A DNA stretch of 64,000 nt from Cydia pomonella (GCF_033807575.1 NC_084721.1:3472001-3536000), one strand, 5' to 3'. Counted from the first letter of the stretch, positions 22,801 to 32,600 are shown. Made by a program: numbers and translations. Notes: a model not told the origin generated them from the sequence alone.

Positions 22801-25800
22801 GCTACGCACTGACAGCGGCTCACTGCATCAAGGTCGCGCTCCCGCTCAGTGTGAGGATACGAGAGACCGATGTGGACACTACAGGGCCCCTAACAGTAAG
22901 TAACAATTATGACATTAATTAATGATGCTCTTAGATAAGCCGAGCGCCGCGCATTCACTGCAGGTGATGCTCCTGATGCGATCCTCGAAACAAAATGAAA
23001 CTGCAGAAAGAAACAACAAGGTCAGTTGTATGTTGCCATGAGAAGGGCAGTTTATTCATATCCGGAGCCTGAAACATCCTCATCGTGTCTTCTACCAGCG
23101 AGCATCAAGCAGCGGAACGGGATACGGCGCACCAACGACACGATGTGCACCCTACGGAGGCCAGCCGAGAAAAGGACGAGCGCCGTCGGCGCGCTTTATT
23201 TTATAGCTGCGCGAATGCCGAATTTAGTGCCATTTTAAAATGTTAGAGTCTCTTGGGAGTTTTATAGTTGGTGATTGAAAATATATGGTCGTTTTAATCA
23301 ATTTAAAGAATCTAACTTCTTGTAATTTCAGGATATACCCATAGAAGAGGCCATTCTGCATCCGGGGTACCGACGTAAACCGGTCGTCACAGATGACATC
23401 GGACTTCTGAGGCTGAAAAATCCTATAAACTTATATTTCAGTATGTAATTCATGGTCTAAGAGAATTCATATTTAGTTTTTGATGAACAGCACTTCAACT
23501 ACTTAGGAAACAAATTTAATCATTTTTATAAACAGCACTTGTTTGGAAAAGGGTGGAAGGAAAATTATTCTGATTCGAAACATGGGAGGTAATTTAATTA
23601 ATACGCGATCAAATCCCGTTTTAGTAAATAATAATGTAATAAGAAAATAATTGTCTTTGACTAAAGCATGCAAAAGAAGGTACGCAAAGTCAGTGCAAAT
23701 CTACAATAACTTAGAATGCCTCTTGTTGTGAAAATGAATAAGATCAGGACTAAGTAAAGAAAATAGAAAATCTCAAACACCCCGCTACTTTTTTGGGTGC
23801 TACTTCTTTTGAAGACTTCAAAAGAAAAGAGCGTACTCCTATCTTAAAGGCCGGCAACGCACTTACAACCCCTCTGGTGTTGCAGGTGTCCATGGGCGGC
23901 GGTAATCGCTTACCATCAGATGATCCGTCTGCTCGTTTACCTCCTGTATCATAAAAAAAAAGTTTCCACGTGTTAACATTAAAAGTATTTTTCTTTTTTT
24001 TCTAGGGAACGCTGGTACAATTTGCCTGCCAGTGACCCGGGACTTACAGAACCAGGATATAATCGCACTGGGCGCCGTAATCGCACAAAGGAGGCTGCTA
24101 TATGTCGGTGTGTCTATACACAGTGTCGAGCATTGCCGTGAGCAGTACAACAAGTATGCAGTCAAATTTGTATAGTCGATTTTTACAAGCTTTTAACTTG
24201 CAATGTTTGTAATAATAATATAATATAAATTATTTATTCACGACCAACTTGGATCATTATGTGTTAGTGACAAATTTTATCTTAATGCTAATGTTAATAT
24301 ATAAATATGTATTTAATTATAGCAAACTATATACTATATTTGAGTTTCTTATAAATAAATAAATAAGCGGATTCAAGAAAATCCGCCTAGGTACTCACTT
24401 ATTTGTAATGTTCGGGTTTAATCTTGCAAGCTGAATTAGACCCACTTCCCGTTATTTGATTGAGCTGACACTCGACATAAATATTATTATGTAAGTTGGG
24501 TGACAATGCAAAATTATAGTATCATCGAACTGATTGGTCATATAAACTATCAACCTAATTGTTAGAATTATCCCAATGAGTAATAGTTGCCAGTTGAAAA
24601 AAGCCCAGTTACGCAGCGGCTTACTGCTTAATAGTTATTACTCGCGAACGCGAAACGGCGCGGCGCGGCGCGGGTGAATCAATCCTTTGATACCTATGGA
24701 AGTGTCCTACGTGGGCGATCTCGTTGCGAACGCGAATGACGTGGGCGTCTGCGCCGCGCCGCGACGCTTCGCGTTCGCGAATTATTCTCAGGTAAGCCGC
24801 TGCGTTAGCGATAAAACCTTGTATCAAAAGTTTTATTTTTGACAAAAAAACTTGTTACATTTCATTCCGAGCGGGTTTTGACTGGAACTCGTGTCAGGAA
24901 GCCTTAATAATGTGTAGCAATGAGCAACCCATTCGAATCATAAAAATAAAATTAAACCATCTTCCTCCTCGTCCTAAGTGATTTCTACAGTAAACACCCC
25001 TATGATGGGACTGGCACCAGTAATGGGATGATATGGCGCCATACATCCCATGGCTGGAGCAAAAAAACATAGTTTTAATTTGTTAATAATATAGAAACCA
25101 ATTGCAGCAGCTTTGATTAAATACATGGAAAACATAAAGGACGAATAGGACATTAAACTTTTAACGCATAAAGCGTTAGAAATTTTACAGCTATCGGTGA
25201 AATATCAAAAATACTCCCTTTTTTTCTTAAATGTCCCATGATTGGTACCATTAACATAGTTGCGTTCTGAATGAGCCTAGGGTCCGCTTTTGGTAATGTG
25301 CTGTGAATTGGGGCATTAAGACGAAAATGGCGGACTCGTGCGAAATCGCCTTTGCATATAAACGTAGTCGATATTGACATTATTGAAAATATTTTGACAC
25401 AATTTGTTGTATATCTACCACAGCTATGCCCCTACGTTTGATTTTCTTAGAATTTTTAGTTATTAAAAGAGTTAGTAGCATTAAATTTTTCTTATGAAAT
25501 CTGTTTTTCGCTCCTAATTTTTACAATAATCAAAAAATCGAAAAAAGTCAAACGTAGCTATGGTTAATATATGTTCGCGATGCAAAATACTGTCTCATTA
25601 ACAGCGTCAATGAATGTGTAAGAGCTGAGAGAGGTGCGGGGAGCAGGGGTGCATCTATTGCATGTCCGAACAAACCCGATTTGGTTCCGAATTCGATTCC
25701 GCGCCAGCCGCACGTCTCTTGCGCTCATTTTTTTTATATGTGTACCTACTTTCCGTTTTTATTTCGAAAAATATAATTCTTGTGCATTTTTCGGACTTTT

Positions 25801-28800
25801 CACTAGTGTTTTGACTCCCAGCCGTTACAAAAGCTGGTCCTTCGAACCGGATCGTTTATGTTCCGTACGCCTATTAAGATGTCAAACGTTAAAACACGCA
25901 GTGTTGCTAAGCGGGAACAATTGCAACAGGAAGGTACCGCCAACGAAGAAGCAAACAAAGAAGCGACCAGTACCGATGTGCCGCAGGATAATGAAACTAA
26001 AGAAGAACAAAATGAACCTTCAACATCACACAAGCAGATATTGGATACGACATCAGTGATTGCGAGTACCGTCAAGACAAAAAAATCTCGCAAATCTGAG
26101 CGCGCCGTTAGTGTGTCGAAAACGAAGAAATCTTCTGTATCTTCTATAGAAGCGCGCAGAAAAAAACTGGAGCTAGAAGCGGCGGAAGAGAAAGCGCGAA
26201 TTACGATGGAGTTAATTGACAAGCGTTTGGAAGCCGAGATAGCGGAATTAAATAAAGATTACAGTCCACATTCATCGGAGACCGACAGTTTAGTTTCCAA
26301 ACAGAGTGAGGTTGCTAAATGGGTGGAGCGAAGTCAGCAAGAATTGGAGTCACGGCCAGTCACTGAGCGGAACGAGGGTACCGAGGGACCAGGCTTGCCG
26401 TGCCCGCCAGCGTTACAGAACGACGCTAGCACCGACGGTCCAATTCACCAGCTCGCTAACGTACTTAAAGATTTCCTCACAACTAGCATCACTGAAAAAC
26501 AGAACTCCAAGCTTTTAAGCCGTATCAGTACACCCAAGGACCTACCACTATTCACTGGTGACGCAATGGAATGGCTACAGTTCAAGATGGCATACGAAGA
26601 ATCGACTCGATTGTGTCAATTTAGTGATTCCGAGAACTTGTGGCGGTTGCGAAAATGTCTCCGTGGCGCAGCTAAAGACGCGGTCCAGGCGTTACTCATC
26701 ACGGCTACTTCTCCCGAAATATTAATGTCTACGCTGGAACTGCAGTTCGGCAACCCAGACAATATTTTGTCGCGTATAAAACAAGAAATAAAAAAATTAA
26801 ATTCAGTGGCTCCAGAATACCATAAAGACATTGTTATGTTTTCAAATAAAATTAAAAATTACGTTGCCGCTGTACTCGCACTTAACCGTCAAAACCACCT
26901 CGAAGACTCGAGTCTAATCACAGTTGTGTTATCTAAACTGCCTACTATTCTTTTGTCTAAATGGGCGGACTACCGGTATTCACACAACACGGCAAGTACC
27001 ACGACTAGACTCGATCAACTATCGGATTTCCTCAACGAAGAAGCTATCAAAATATCAAAGTGCAGTGTTACGTTAATTAATGCTCCAAAAGACAATTTTA
27101 AGCGTAAATACACGGACAATACTATGAACGCTAAGACTATTCTACTACAAAGTGAACAAAGTTATAGTAAGTGTCGTTATTGTCACGGATCTAATCACAA
27201 TCTCACAGACTGTAAGAAATTTAAAAAATCGTTAAGAAAAGATCGCTGGAGCTATGTAAAACGGTCTGGACTTTGTTACAAGTGCCTATTACGTCATCAT
27301 GATAAACAGCTGTGCCCGGCGCCGGTATGTGATATTGATAACTGCGGCGGAGCACATCACCGCTTACTGCATTTCGTTCCGCATAATCGTAATATATCAA
27401 ACAGCAACCCCGTAGTAGAAGAACCGCCCGAGACTGAAAATACGGAAACTCAAGTCGTTACTCATATTGACTGTACCTCCGATAGTGTTGTGTTAATAAA
27501 AGTCGTGCCAATACATGTACACGGCCCTAATGGAACAATTATAAACACGACCGCGGTCCTTGATGACGGTGCTAGTGTGTCGATGATAACAGCGGGTCTG
27601 GCCGCCCGGGCCGGGCTGCAGGGACGACGCAAGTGCATGCGTGTGCGTGGTGCATGGCACAATTCTGAGTTAGTGTGCGAAACGGAGCAGATAGATAACA
27701 TTACGGTGTCTAATTGTGACAAAAAACTGTTTACTTTGAGCGCGCGCAGTGTGAATGAACTTAATTTACCTAAACAAAATATGAACTTAGTTAATTGTGA
27801 AAAGTTTGCGCATGTGCAAAAGTATAAAAAATATTTGAGTAACGGACAGTATAAAAAACCGGAAATATTAATTGGACAAGATAATTATCATTTGATATTA
27901 CCTTTAGAAGTCATAGGTGGGAGTACATACGACGAACCATATGTGACTCGTACTCCGCTGGGCTACTGTGTACACGGCAGGGTTCCCTCTGGTGCGACTC
28001 CATCGCACCGCGCACTGTTTACAACCCTGCATTTAACTACTTATGACGACGACGCTGACGTCACCGAGAACAAACGGTTGCTTAATGACTTACACGAGAA
28101 GGTTCGACGTAACTTTGCAGTGGATTCTATGGGAATTTCTACAAAACCGCGGCTGAATAGCGAAGATGAACGAGCTCGTGAACTGCTGGAGCAAACTTCT
28201 ACTCTCGTTGACGGCAAGTGGCACGTCGGCTTGCCCTGGAAGGACGTGAACTGTGTTATGCCCGATTCACTCCCCCTTGCGATGTCACGCTTAAAAAGTG
28301 TCGAACAGAAGATGTCAAAGAACAGCGCATTCAAACAGAGATATATGGAACGATTTCAACACTTGTTCGAAAACGATTATGCGCACGAACTACTCGATAC
28401 TCAAGTTACTCCAAAAACTTGGTACTTAGGACATTTTGGAGTTGACAATCCAAATAAGTCAAAACTGCGGCTTGTTTTTGACGGCGCAGCTACCACGAAT
28501 GGTTTTTCTCTAAACGACTATTTACTAAAAGGACCCGACCTACTTATGTCTCTCTTCGGGATAATGCTCAGATTCCGTGAGCACCCTATCGCCATATCTG
28601 GTGACATAAAAGACATGTTTTTACGCATAAAAATAAGAACCGAGGATCAAAATGCTTTCCGATTCTTATACAGAAAGGAACCCGAAGAACCCGTGAGAAC
28701 TTATGTGATGTCTTCCTTAGTATTTGGAGCCAGCTGTTCGCCATTCATTGCTCAGTTTATCAAAAACAAAAATGCTCAACGCTTTGAGTCATCATATCCG

Positions 28801-31800
28801 TCAGCCACGGAAGCGATATATAAGCAACATTATATGGATGACTGGATTGACAGCGTGCCAGATGAAGAAACAGCCATCAAGTTGATACGTGAAGTAAAAA
28901 TGATTCATAAACAGGGAAACTTCGAAATACGCAACTTTATGTGCAACAGCCCAGCGGTACTCGATAGCCTACCGAAAGAAGCCTTAGGTGAGACGGCCGT
29001 AAAGTTCAAAACCGGCGAGCAGTACGAAGGCGAGCGAACTCTCGGCCTATTGTGGCGTCCAGATGATGATACCTTGGGGTTTGACGTATCGTTTAAAAAA
29101 ATACCGGAATGTATTATAAATGGACAACAAAGGCCAACAAAGCGTGCCATGCTGCGGGTTGTGATGTCAATTTTCGATGTTTACGGATTTTTATCGCCTA
29201 TTACTATCATAGGAAAACTGATTATTCGTGATACCTGGCGATTAAATATATCTTGGGATGAAGGTGTACCTGACGATATATACGACGAATGGTGCAAGTG
29301 GACGAATCTACTTAAATCACTAGATAATGTGAGACTGCCCAGGTACTATAACCACGCCGCTGCAACGAGCCCCGCCAGCGCAACGCACACCGAATCGGTA
29401 CGGAGTCAGCCGTTGCTAGGAGGCGACGCGCCCGCCACGGCCTTATCGTTATCTATGCTTGCGCCGCCGCTGCAATTGAATGATAATAATAAATATACAA
29501 ACCTGCAGTTGCATGTATTTTGCGACAGTTCATCTATAGCTATGTGCGCGGTGGCTTACTGGAGATGGGAATGTAATGGATTAATACACGTTGCATTTAT
29601 AGCTAGCAGAAGTCGTGTGATGCCAAATAAAACCTTATCAATTCCTAGGGCGGAATTACAAGCTGCTGTTTTATCTGCTCGCTTAGCGGATACTATCACA
29701 AAAGAACATAAGATAAAGTCCGAGCGACGAACCTTTTGGAGTGATTCAAGTTGTACCTTGCATTGGATAAGAAATGCCGCGCGTACCTATAAACCGTACA
29801 TAGCACATCGTTTAGGCGAGATTGACGAGATGTCGCTCATTAGTGAATGGAGGTACGTGCCTACAAAATTAAACATAGCGGACTTGGGCACGCGAAAAAA
29901 CTATGACTGCCGCATTTTGGAAAACGAATGGCTCCATGGACCTACCTTTCTCCGACTTGATGAGTGTGACTGGCCAGCCGATGTACTGAACCCTGAAATA
30001 AAAAATACAGATGATTTAGAGTGTGTAAATATGATACAAAATAATGAAATTTACTTACCTGTGCCGGACCCAACAAGGTTTTCGTCGTGGCTGCGCCTAC
30101 TTAGGTCTGCTAATATGGTACTTACCTTTATAAACAAATGTAGAAAACATACCGTTGAGAAAGATGTTACTATCGAGCAAGCTGAAAATTTACTTTTAAG
30201 AAATTCTCAAGCTGAAAGTTTTGGACAAGAAATAAGTGACCTTGAACAAGGAAAACACATTAATAAAAATAGTAAAATACTTACTTTGTCTCCATTCCTC
30301 GACGAATTTGGAGTCTTGCGCGCAGCGGGCCGCATCGATGAAGCTGCAGATGTTTCGCCGGCAACACGGAGACCTGCAATCCTAGATGGTCAGAATTATA
30401 CGGCGCGCCTGATTGTGAAGTATTATCATACTAACGCTGCGCATGGATATCAGGAAATGGTTGTAAATAATATAAAACAAAAATACTGGATTACAAAATT
30501 GAGACCGACCGTTAAAAACGTTGTGTCAAAGTGCATGACCTGCAGACTTAAAAAATGTAAACCAGAGATACCCAGAATGGGAGACCTACCTAGTGCTAGA
30601 TTGGCTCACCATCAGCGTCCCTTTACCTTTTGTGGCGTAGATCTGTTCGGTCCCATGGAGGTAACTATCGGCCGACGACGAGAAAAAAGATATGGCGTTC
30701 TTTTTACCTGCTTAACGGTAAGAGCTATACACATGGAAACCGTCGCATCACTTACCTCAGATTCCTTCATCATGGCTCTGCGCCGCATGGCAGCAAGACG
30801 AGGCTGGCCTCAGCAATTGTTTTCGGACAATGGGACGAATTTGCGAGGTGCCGATACTGAACTTAGAAGGTCGATTCAGGAATTGGACGAGGAGAAACTC
30901 AAAGATGGAGCGATGAACCACGGGGCAAAATGGACTTTTATTCCCCCTGCTAGCCCGCACTGGGGAGGTGCATGGGAGCGTCTAATACGAAGTGTGAAGG
31001 TGTCTCTAAAAACCATACTAAAAGAGCGAGCTCCTAGAGAGGAGACCTTAAATACTTTACTTGCCGAAGTTGAAAATATAGTTAACAGCCGACCACTAAC
31101 CCATGTTTCTGTCGATCCAAATAGCCAGGAAACTCTGACGCCTAACCACTTTCTTGTGGGTACCTCATGCAATCTACCACACATTGGAGTCTTTGACGGA
31201 TCAGAGTTTTTTCTACGAAAACAATGGAGAATAGCTCAGCTCCTTGCTGACCAATACTGGAGGCGTTGGGTGAAGGAAGTTTTGCCTGACCTGGTGCCGC
31301 GAAAGAAATGGCAAGCCGAGGCGAGGCCATTGCAAATTGGAGACCTCGTACTTATTGTAGAGCCAGACGGGCCTCGCAATGTATGGCCCAAGGGCATCAT
31401 TCAAGAAGTTATACCAGGAAAAGATGGGCGGATCCGAATGGTGAGGATTAAAACCAGAACGGGGATACTTACCAGATCCGCCACACGCGTCGCTCACCTT
31501 CCGATAGGCGATGAGTGCTGCTAGTGCAGCACTAGGGGGGGGTATGTTCGCGATGCAAAATACTGTCTCATTAACAGCGTCAATGAATGTGTAAGAGCTG
31601 AGAGAGGTGCGGGGAGCAGGGGTGCATCTATTGCATGTCCGAACAAACCCGATTTGGTTCCGAATTCGATTCCGCGCCAGCCGCACGTCTCTTGCGCTCA
31701 TTTTTTTTATATGTGTACCTACTTTCCGTTTTTATTTCGAAAAATATAATTCTTGTGCATTTTTCGGACTTTTCACTAGTGTTTTGACTCCCAGCCGTTA

Positions 31801-32309
31801 CAATATACATCAAATTACGTAAAAATATTTTCTATAATGTCAATATCCAAAGAGGAAAATGGGAACTACGTTTTTATGGTGTAAGCAGCTGTCCGCTTTC
31901 GTCTTAAGCTACTGCCATTTCTTATTGCCTTATTTGCCTTTCTGAGCACATCATGTTTACAAAGGGGTCATCATTCGGGCAATCTTTTTAGAAAAAGAAG
32001 TTGTCATTTCTAGTTAATTGATAGTAGACCTGTAATATAAATACAATAAGTATTTATTTCAGATACAGAACGCATGGCGAAGAAGACAAGATGATCAACA
32101 AGATCTGCTCCGATTCCAATATCAAGGGTAATTGTCGAGGGGTCTCCGGAGGCCCCTTGATGGTGTGGGGCCCTTTTGGGGACCACAAGCGCTTTATCCA
32201 GTACGGACTCGTATCGTATGGACCAAGCCGTTGTGGCTCCCTTTTACCTGAAGTTTACACTGACGTCACGAAATATATGACATGGATTTTAAATACAATA
32301 AGACCTTGA
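13847..32309 (+). CDS. Gene B: clip-domain serine protease homologue (8 exons, 359 aa)
   Basis: Exons: 13847-13919, 14860-15032, 17030-17159, 20386-20445, 22756-22895, 23332-23440, 24006-24153, 32063-32309; phases match gene A and the frame is open to the TGA. Signal peptide MNAKVSILCVLSVLRWSPSY, an eight-cysteine clip region ending TCC, linker LPDNCG, activation site EYR/IAGG, His168, Asp214 and Ser306. As in A the motif is GVSGGP (Val305 for Asp) and GWG is missing. Exon 7 is 30 nt shorter than in A, C and D, an in-frame loss of ten codons where A has KAEENYESAT. The gene spans 18.5 kb because its introns hold a foldback element, two LINEs and a complete BEL/Pao element. All exons are intact, so it is probably still expressed; activity is doubtful. 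Confidence 0.86.
14004..14481 (+). repeat. Dispersed repeat, CCAAGTGCGAGTCG family (longer form)
   Basis: AAGCGGCCAAGTGCGAATCG to AGCTACGGAACCCTAAAAA, in intron 1 of gene B and absent from gene A. The interior matches 53712-54266 (ACAGAATACATCTACTTACC, CAGACAGACATGACGAATC). Confidence 0.8.
15080..16590. mobile_element. Large foldback element in intron 2 of gene B
   Basis: Outer arms: GACAGTCCTGAAATTTGGTA (15102-15121) and TACTAAATTTCAGGACTGTT. Inner arms: the stretch with CACCAGAAAGTAGGGTTATG (15413-15432) returns inverted around 15838-15860, and CGGAGGAATATGACTTCCAC returns near 15930. The arms are hundreds of bases long with an unrelated insert around 16020-16440. No transposase frame. Absent from gene A. 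Confidence 0.75.
16815..16963. mobile_element. Small MITE in intron 2 of gene B
   Basis: AATTAATTCTCAGCAAGCTA at the left and TAGCTTGCTG-like TTCCAGCTTGCTGGGAATTA at the right are inverted repeats of about 45 bp. No coding content. Confidence 0.7.
17200..17505 (+). pseudogene. Partial duplicate(s) of exon 3 and flanking intron of gene B
   Basis: Just after exon 3 (17030-17159) the sequence repeats: 17209-17233 reads GNRIAGG, and 17273-17385 reads VESVLSSVDYHLNLPLLPD, then CGV, EDDIGNRIAG. The second piece lacks the acceptor and the CCAELT start and has an altered donor. The intron after it also matches the intron after exon 3 of gene A (TTCCATCTTCATCACTTAGA), so this copy carries its own flank. 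A decayed tandem duplicate rather than a usable alternative exon. Confidence 0.75.
17500..19948 (+). mobile_element. 5'-truncated CR1/Daphne-like LINE with intact RT frame
   Basis: One frame (17516-19573, up to 685 aa) has the RT motifs in order: NFRPISVLPTFSKIFEKLI, SKAFDC (about residue 322), GVPQGSILGPFLFLIYINDL (about 378) and FADDTS (about 408), then a thumb with VFLGITLDSKLQWGPHI and the C-terminal NTRNKHKF and VRFYNKLP motifs. No endonuclease domain, so it is truncated at the 5' end, as LINE insertions usually are. The 3' end is a (TTGAA)n run at about 19925-19948. It sits in intron 3 of gene B, same strand, and is absent from A. The open frame suggests recent arrival. Confidence 0.9.
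19990..20230 (+). repeat. Dispersed repeat (GGCCGGCAAC family), intron 3 of B
   Basis: TCTTATAGGCCGGCAACGCA and TCCATGGGCGACGGCAATTG; it is the counterpart of 6240-6400 in gene A, so it predates the duplication. Confidence 0.7.
21074..22411 (+). mobile_element. 5'-truncated CR1-like LINE with two stop codons
   Basis: A single frame runs to 22259 with in-frame TAG codons at 21465-21467 and 22050-22052. It encodes FLDLTKAFDTVDH, IGVPQGSALGNTLFLIFVND, YADDTS, then LLGFQLDSELKWNKHIE, SIISYGIILWG and LYNKLPYHMKN. The palm is complete from motif A onward; earlier parts and the endonuclease are missing. The 3' tail is (ATTCT)n at about 22377-22411. It interrupts intron 4 of gene B at sequence that is continuous in gene A (AATGACCTTTA, about 7632). 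Confidence 0.88.
22412..22740 (+). repeat. Dispersed repeat (AATCTTGCAAG family)
   Basis: TCAAATCTTGCAATTTC, TTGACCCACTTCCCGG, TAAGTCGGGTGACAATGCAA and TGAGTATTAGTTGCCTGTGG match 55535-55800 closely. Non-coding; lies between the LINE and exon 5 of gene B. Confidence 0.75.
23836..23945 (+). repeat. Dispersed repeat (GGCCGGCAAC family), intron 6 of B
   Basis: TAAAGGCCGGCAACGCACTT, CCCTCTGGTGTTGCAGGTGT and GATCCGTCTGCTCG. Present in B only at this place. Confidence 0.75.
24606..24814. mobile_element. GC-rich MITE in intron 7 of gene B
   Basis: Outer ends ACGCAGCGGCTTAC and GTAAGCCGCTGCGT are perfect inverted repeats; inner arms TTACTCGCGAACGCGAA / TTCGCGTTCGCGAATTA also pair. Much more GC-rich than its surroundings. 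It splits a copy of the AATCTTGCAAG repeat. Confidence 0.8.
24990..25262. mobile_element. MITE (CCTATGATGGGACTGG family)
   Basis: CCTATGATGGGACTGGCACC at the left pairs with TCCCATGATTGGTACCATTA at the right. Gene A intron 7 lacks it. Related pieces lie at 33445-33490 and 34150-34470. Confidence 0.65.
25572..25829 (+). repeat. 5' LTR of BEL/Pao element
   Basis: 258 bp, TGTTCGCGATGCAAAATACT to CCCAGCCGTTACA; the same as 31545-31802. Confidence 0.95.
25835..25851 (+). other. Primer-binding site, tRNA-Tyr-like
   Basis: TGGTCCTTCGAACCGGA starts 5 nt after the LTR. Its complement matches the 3' end of animal tRNA-Tyr as I recall it (ending CTCGAAGGACCA) at all but one base, so tRNA-Tyr is the likely primer. 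Confidence 0.7.
25858..31524 (+). CDS. BEL/Pao gag-pol polyprotein (1888 aa)
   Basis: Domains in order, with approximate residues: basic and coiled N-terminus; Pao-type gag with LPLFTGDAMEWLQFKMAYEE (about 230); two zinc knuckles CRYCHGSNHNLTDC (439) and LCYKCLLRHHDKQLC (472); aspartic protease VLDDGASVSMI (565); reverse transcriptase with LVFDGA (872) and the YMDD box HYMDDW (990); RNase H with FCDSSS (1222), RAEL and WSDSS (1299); integrase with an HHCC finger ending CMTCRLKKC and catalytic Asp/Asp/Glu in GVDLFGP (1595), FSDNGTN (1656) and AWERLI (1706); and a C-terminal WPKG domain. The first ATG sits 6 nt after the primer site. No env gene follows. All catalytic motifs look intact. Confidence 0.95.
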   Translation: MFRTPIKMSNVKTRSVAKREQLQQEGTANEEANKEATSTDVPQDNETKEEQNEPSTSHKQILDTTSVIASTVKTKKSRKSERAVSVSKTKKSSVSSIEARRKKLELEAAEEKARITMELIDKRLEAEIAELNKDYSPHSSETDSLVSKQSEVAKWVERSQQELESRPVTERNEGTEGPGLPCPPALQNDASTDGPIHQLANVLKDFLTTSITEKQNSKLLSRISTPKDLPLFTGDAMEWLQFKMAYEESTRLCQFSDSENLWRLRKCLRGAAKDAVQALLITATSPEILMSTLELQFGNPDNILSRIKQEIKKLNSVAPEYHKDIVMFSNKIKNYVAAVLALNRQNHLEDSSLITVVLSKLPTILLSKWADYRYSHNTASTTTRLDQLSDFLNEEAIKISKCSVTLINAPKDNFKRKYTDNTMNAKTILLQSEQSYSKCRYCHGSNHNLTDCKKFKKSLRKDRWSYVKRSGLCYKCLLRHHDKQLCPAPVCDIDNCGGAHHRLLHFVPHNRNISNSNPVVEEPPETENTETQVVTHIDCTSDSVVLIKVVPIHVHGPNGTIINTTAVLDDGASVSMITAGLAARAGLQGRRKCMRVRGAWHNSELVCETEQIDNITVSNCDKKLFTLSARSVNELNLPKQNMNLVNCEKFAHVQKYKKYLSNGQYKKPEILIGQDNYHLILPLEVIGGSTYDEPYVTRTPLGYCVHGRVPSGATPSHRALFTTLHLTTYDDDADVTENKRLLNDLHEKVRRNFAVDSMGISTKPRLNSEDERARELLEQTSTLVDGKWHVGLPWKDVNCVMPDSLPLAMSRLKSVEQKMSKNSAFKQRYMERFQHLFENDYAHELLDTQVTPKTWYLGHFGVDNPNKSKLRLVFDGAATTNGFSLNDYLLKGPDLLMSLFGIMLRFREHPIAISGDIKDMFLRIKIRTEDQNAFRFLYRKEPEEPVRTYVMSSLVFGASCSPFIAQFIKNKNAQRFESSYPSATEAIYKQHYMDDWIDSVPDEETAIKLIREVKMIHKQGNFEIRNFMCNSPAVLDSLPKEALGETAVKFKTGEQYEGERTLGLLWRPDDDTLGFDVSFKKIPECIINGQQRPTKRAMLRVVMSIFDVYGFLSPITIIGKLIIRDTWRLNISWDEGVPDDIYDEWCKWTNLLKSLDNVRLPRYYNHAAATSPASATHTESVRSQPLLGGDAPATALSLSMLAPPLQLNDNNKYTNLQLHVFCDSSSIAMCAVAYWRWECNGLIHVAFIASRSRVMPNKTLSIPRAELQAAVLSARLADTITKEHKIKSERRTFWSDSSCTLHWIRNAARTYKPYIAHRLGEIDEMSLISEWRYVPTKLNIADLGTRKNYDCRILENEWLHGPTFLRLDECDWPADVLNPEIKNTDDLECVNMIQNNEIYLPVPDPTRFSSWLRLLRSANMVLTFINKCRKHTVEKDVTIEQAENLLLRNSQAESFGQEISDLEQGKHINKNSKILTLSPFLDEFGVLRAAGRIDEAADVSPATRRPAILDGQNYTARLIVKYYHTNAAHGYQEMVVNNIKQKYWITKLRPTVKNVVSKCMTCRLKKCKPEIPRMGDLPSARLAHHQRPFTFCGVDLFGPMEVTIGRRREKRYGVLFTCLTVRAIHMETVASLTSDSFIMALRRMAARRGWPQQLFSDNGTNLRGADTELRRSIQELDEEKLKDGAMNHGAKWTFIPPASPHWGGAWERLIRSVKVSLKTILKERAPREETLNTLLAEVENIVNSRPLTHVSVDPNSQETLTPNHFLVGTSCNLPHIGVFDGSEFFLRKQWRIAQLLADQYWRRWVKEVLPDLVPRKKWQAEARPLQIGDLVLIVEPDGPRNVWPKGIIQEVIPGKDGRIRMVRIKTRTGILTRSATRVAHLPIGDECC
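31534..31542 (+). other. Polypurine tract of BEL/Pao element
   Basis: AGGGGGGGG two bases before the 3' LTR, the expected position for plus-strand priming. Confidence 0.8.
31545..31802 (+). repeat. 3' LTR of BEL/Pao element
   Basis: 258 bp, matches the 5' LTR throughout by eye. Confidence 0.95.
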
Positions 32310-32446
32310 GTGTATAATTATGATTTAATTTATTTTGTTCTTACCTGTGTTGATGTGAATGAACTATGAATCTTAACCCTTAATAATAATAATAAGTGTA
32401 AGTATATTGGCAGAGATTATTTTATAAAATATTATAAATAAATGAG

Positions 32447-32452
32447 GATTGC
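32447..32452 (+). terminator. Poly(A) signal of gene B
   Basis: AATAAA 138 nt after the TGA, in a stretch conserved with gene A (12352-12357). Confidence 0.55.
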
Positions 32453-32509
32453 TCTTATTTTTCTATTATTCTATTGACACTTTTAGCTGCAATTGTGTTG
32501 TGTAGGTAA

Positions 32510-32600
32510 GCTCCAAAATGGTAACAACCAGGGTTTGAACCCGCGACTTCCAAATTGAAAGTAGCACGTTCAGAATACTGCTAGGCTACCAGCTTCGCAC
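32510..32600 (-). repeat. tRNA-like SINE fragment
   Basis: On the minus strand GGTAGCCTAGCAGTATTCTG resembles an A box and CGCGGGTTCAAACCCTGG a B box. The spacing resembles a tRNA-derived SINE head. It starts where similarity to gene A ends, so it may mark the duplication edge. Confidence 0.5.

Larger units (their letters stand above)
25567..31807 (+). mobile_element. Complete BEL/Pao LTR retrotransposon (intron 7 of gene B)
   Basis: Two 258-bp LTRs (25572-25829 and 31545-31802) begin TG and end CA; read by eye they are identical. Flanking ATATA on both sides (25567-25571, 31803-31807) is a 5-bp target duplication, usual for this group. The matching intron of gene A shows the empty site (GGTTAATGTACATCAAATTA near 10191-10211). 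One uninterrupted gag-pol frame lies between. Intact LTRs and frame indicate a recent, possibly still active insertion. Confidence 0.96.

Noticed and set aside
24621..24845. 74-codon Arg-rich minus-strand frame
   Set aside because: It lies across the GC-rich MITE at 24606-24814; the composition is that of its inverted repeats.
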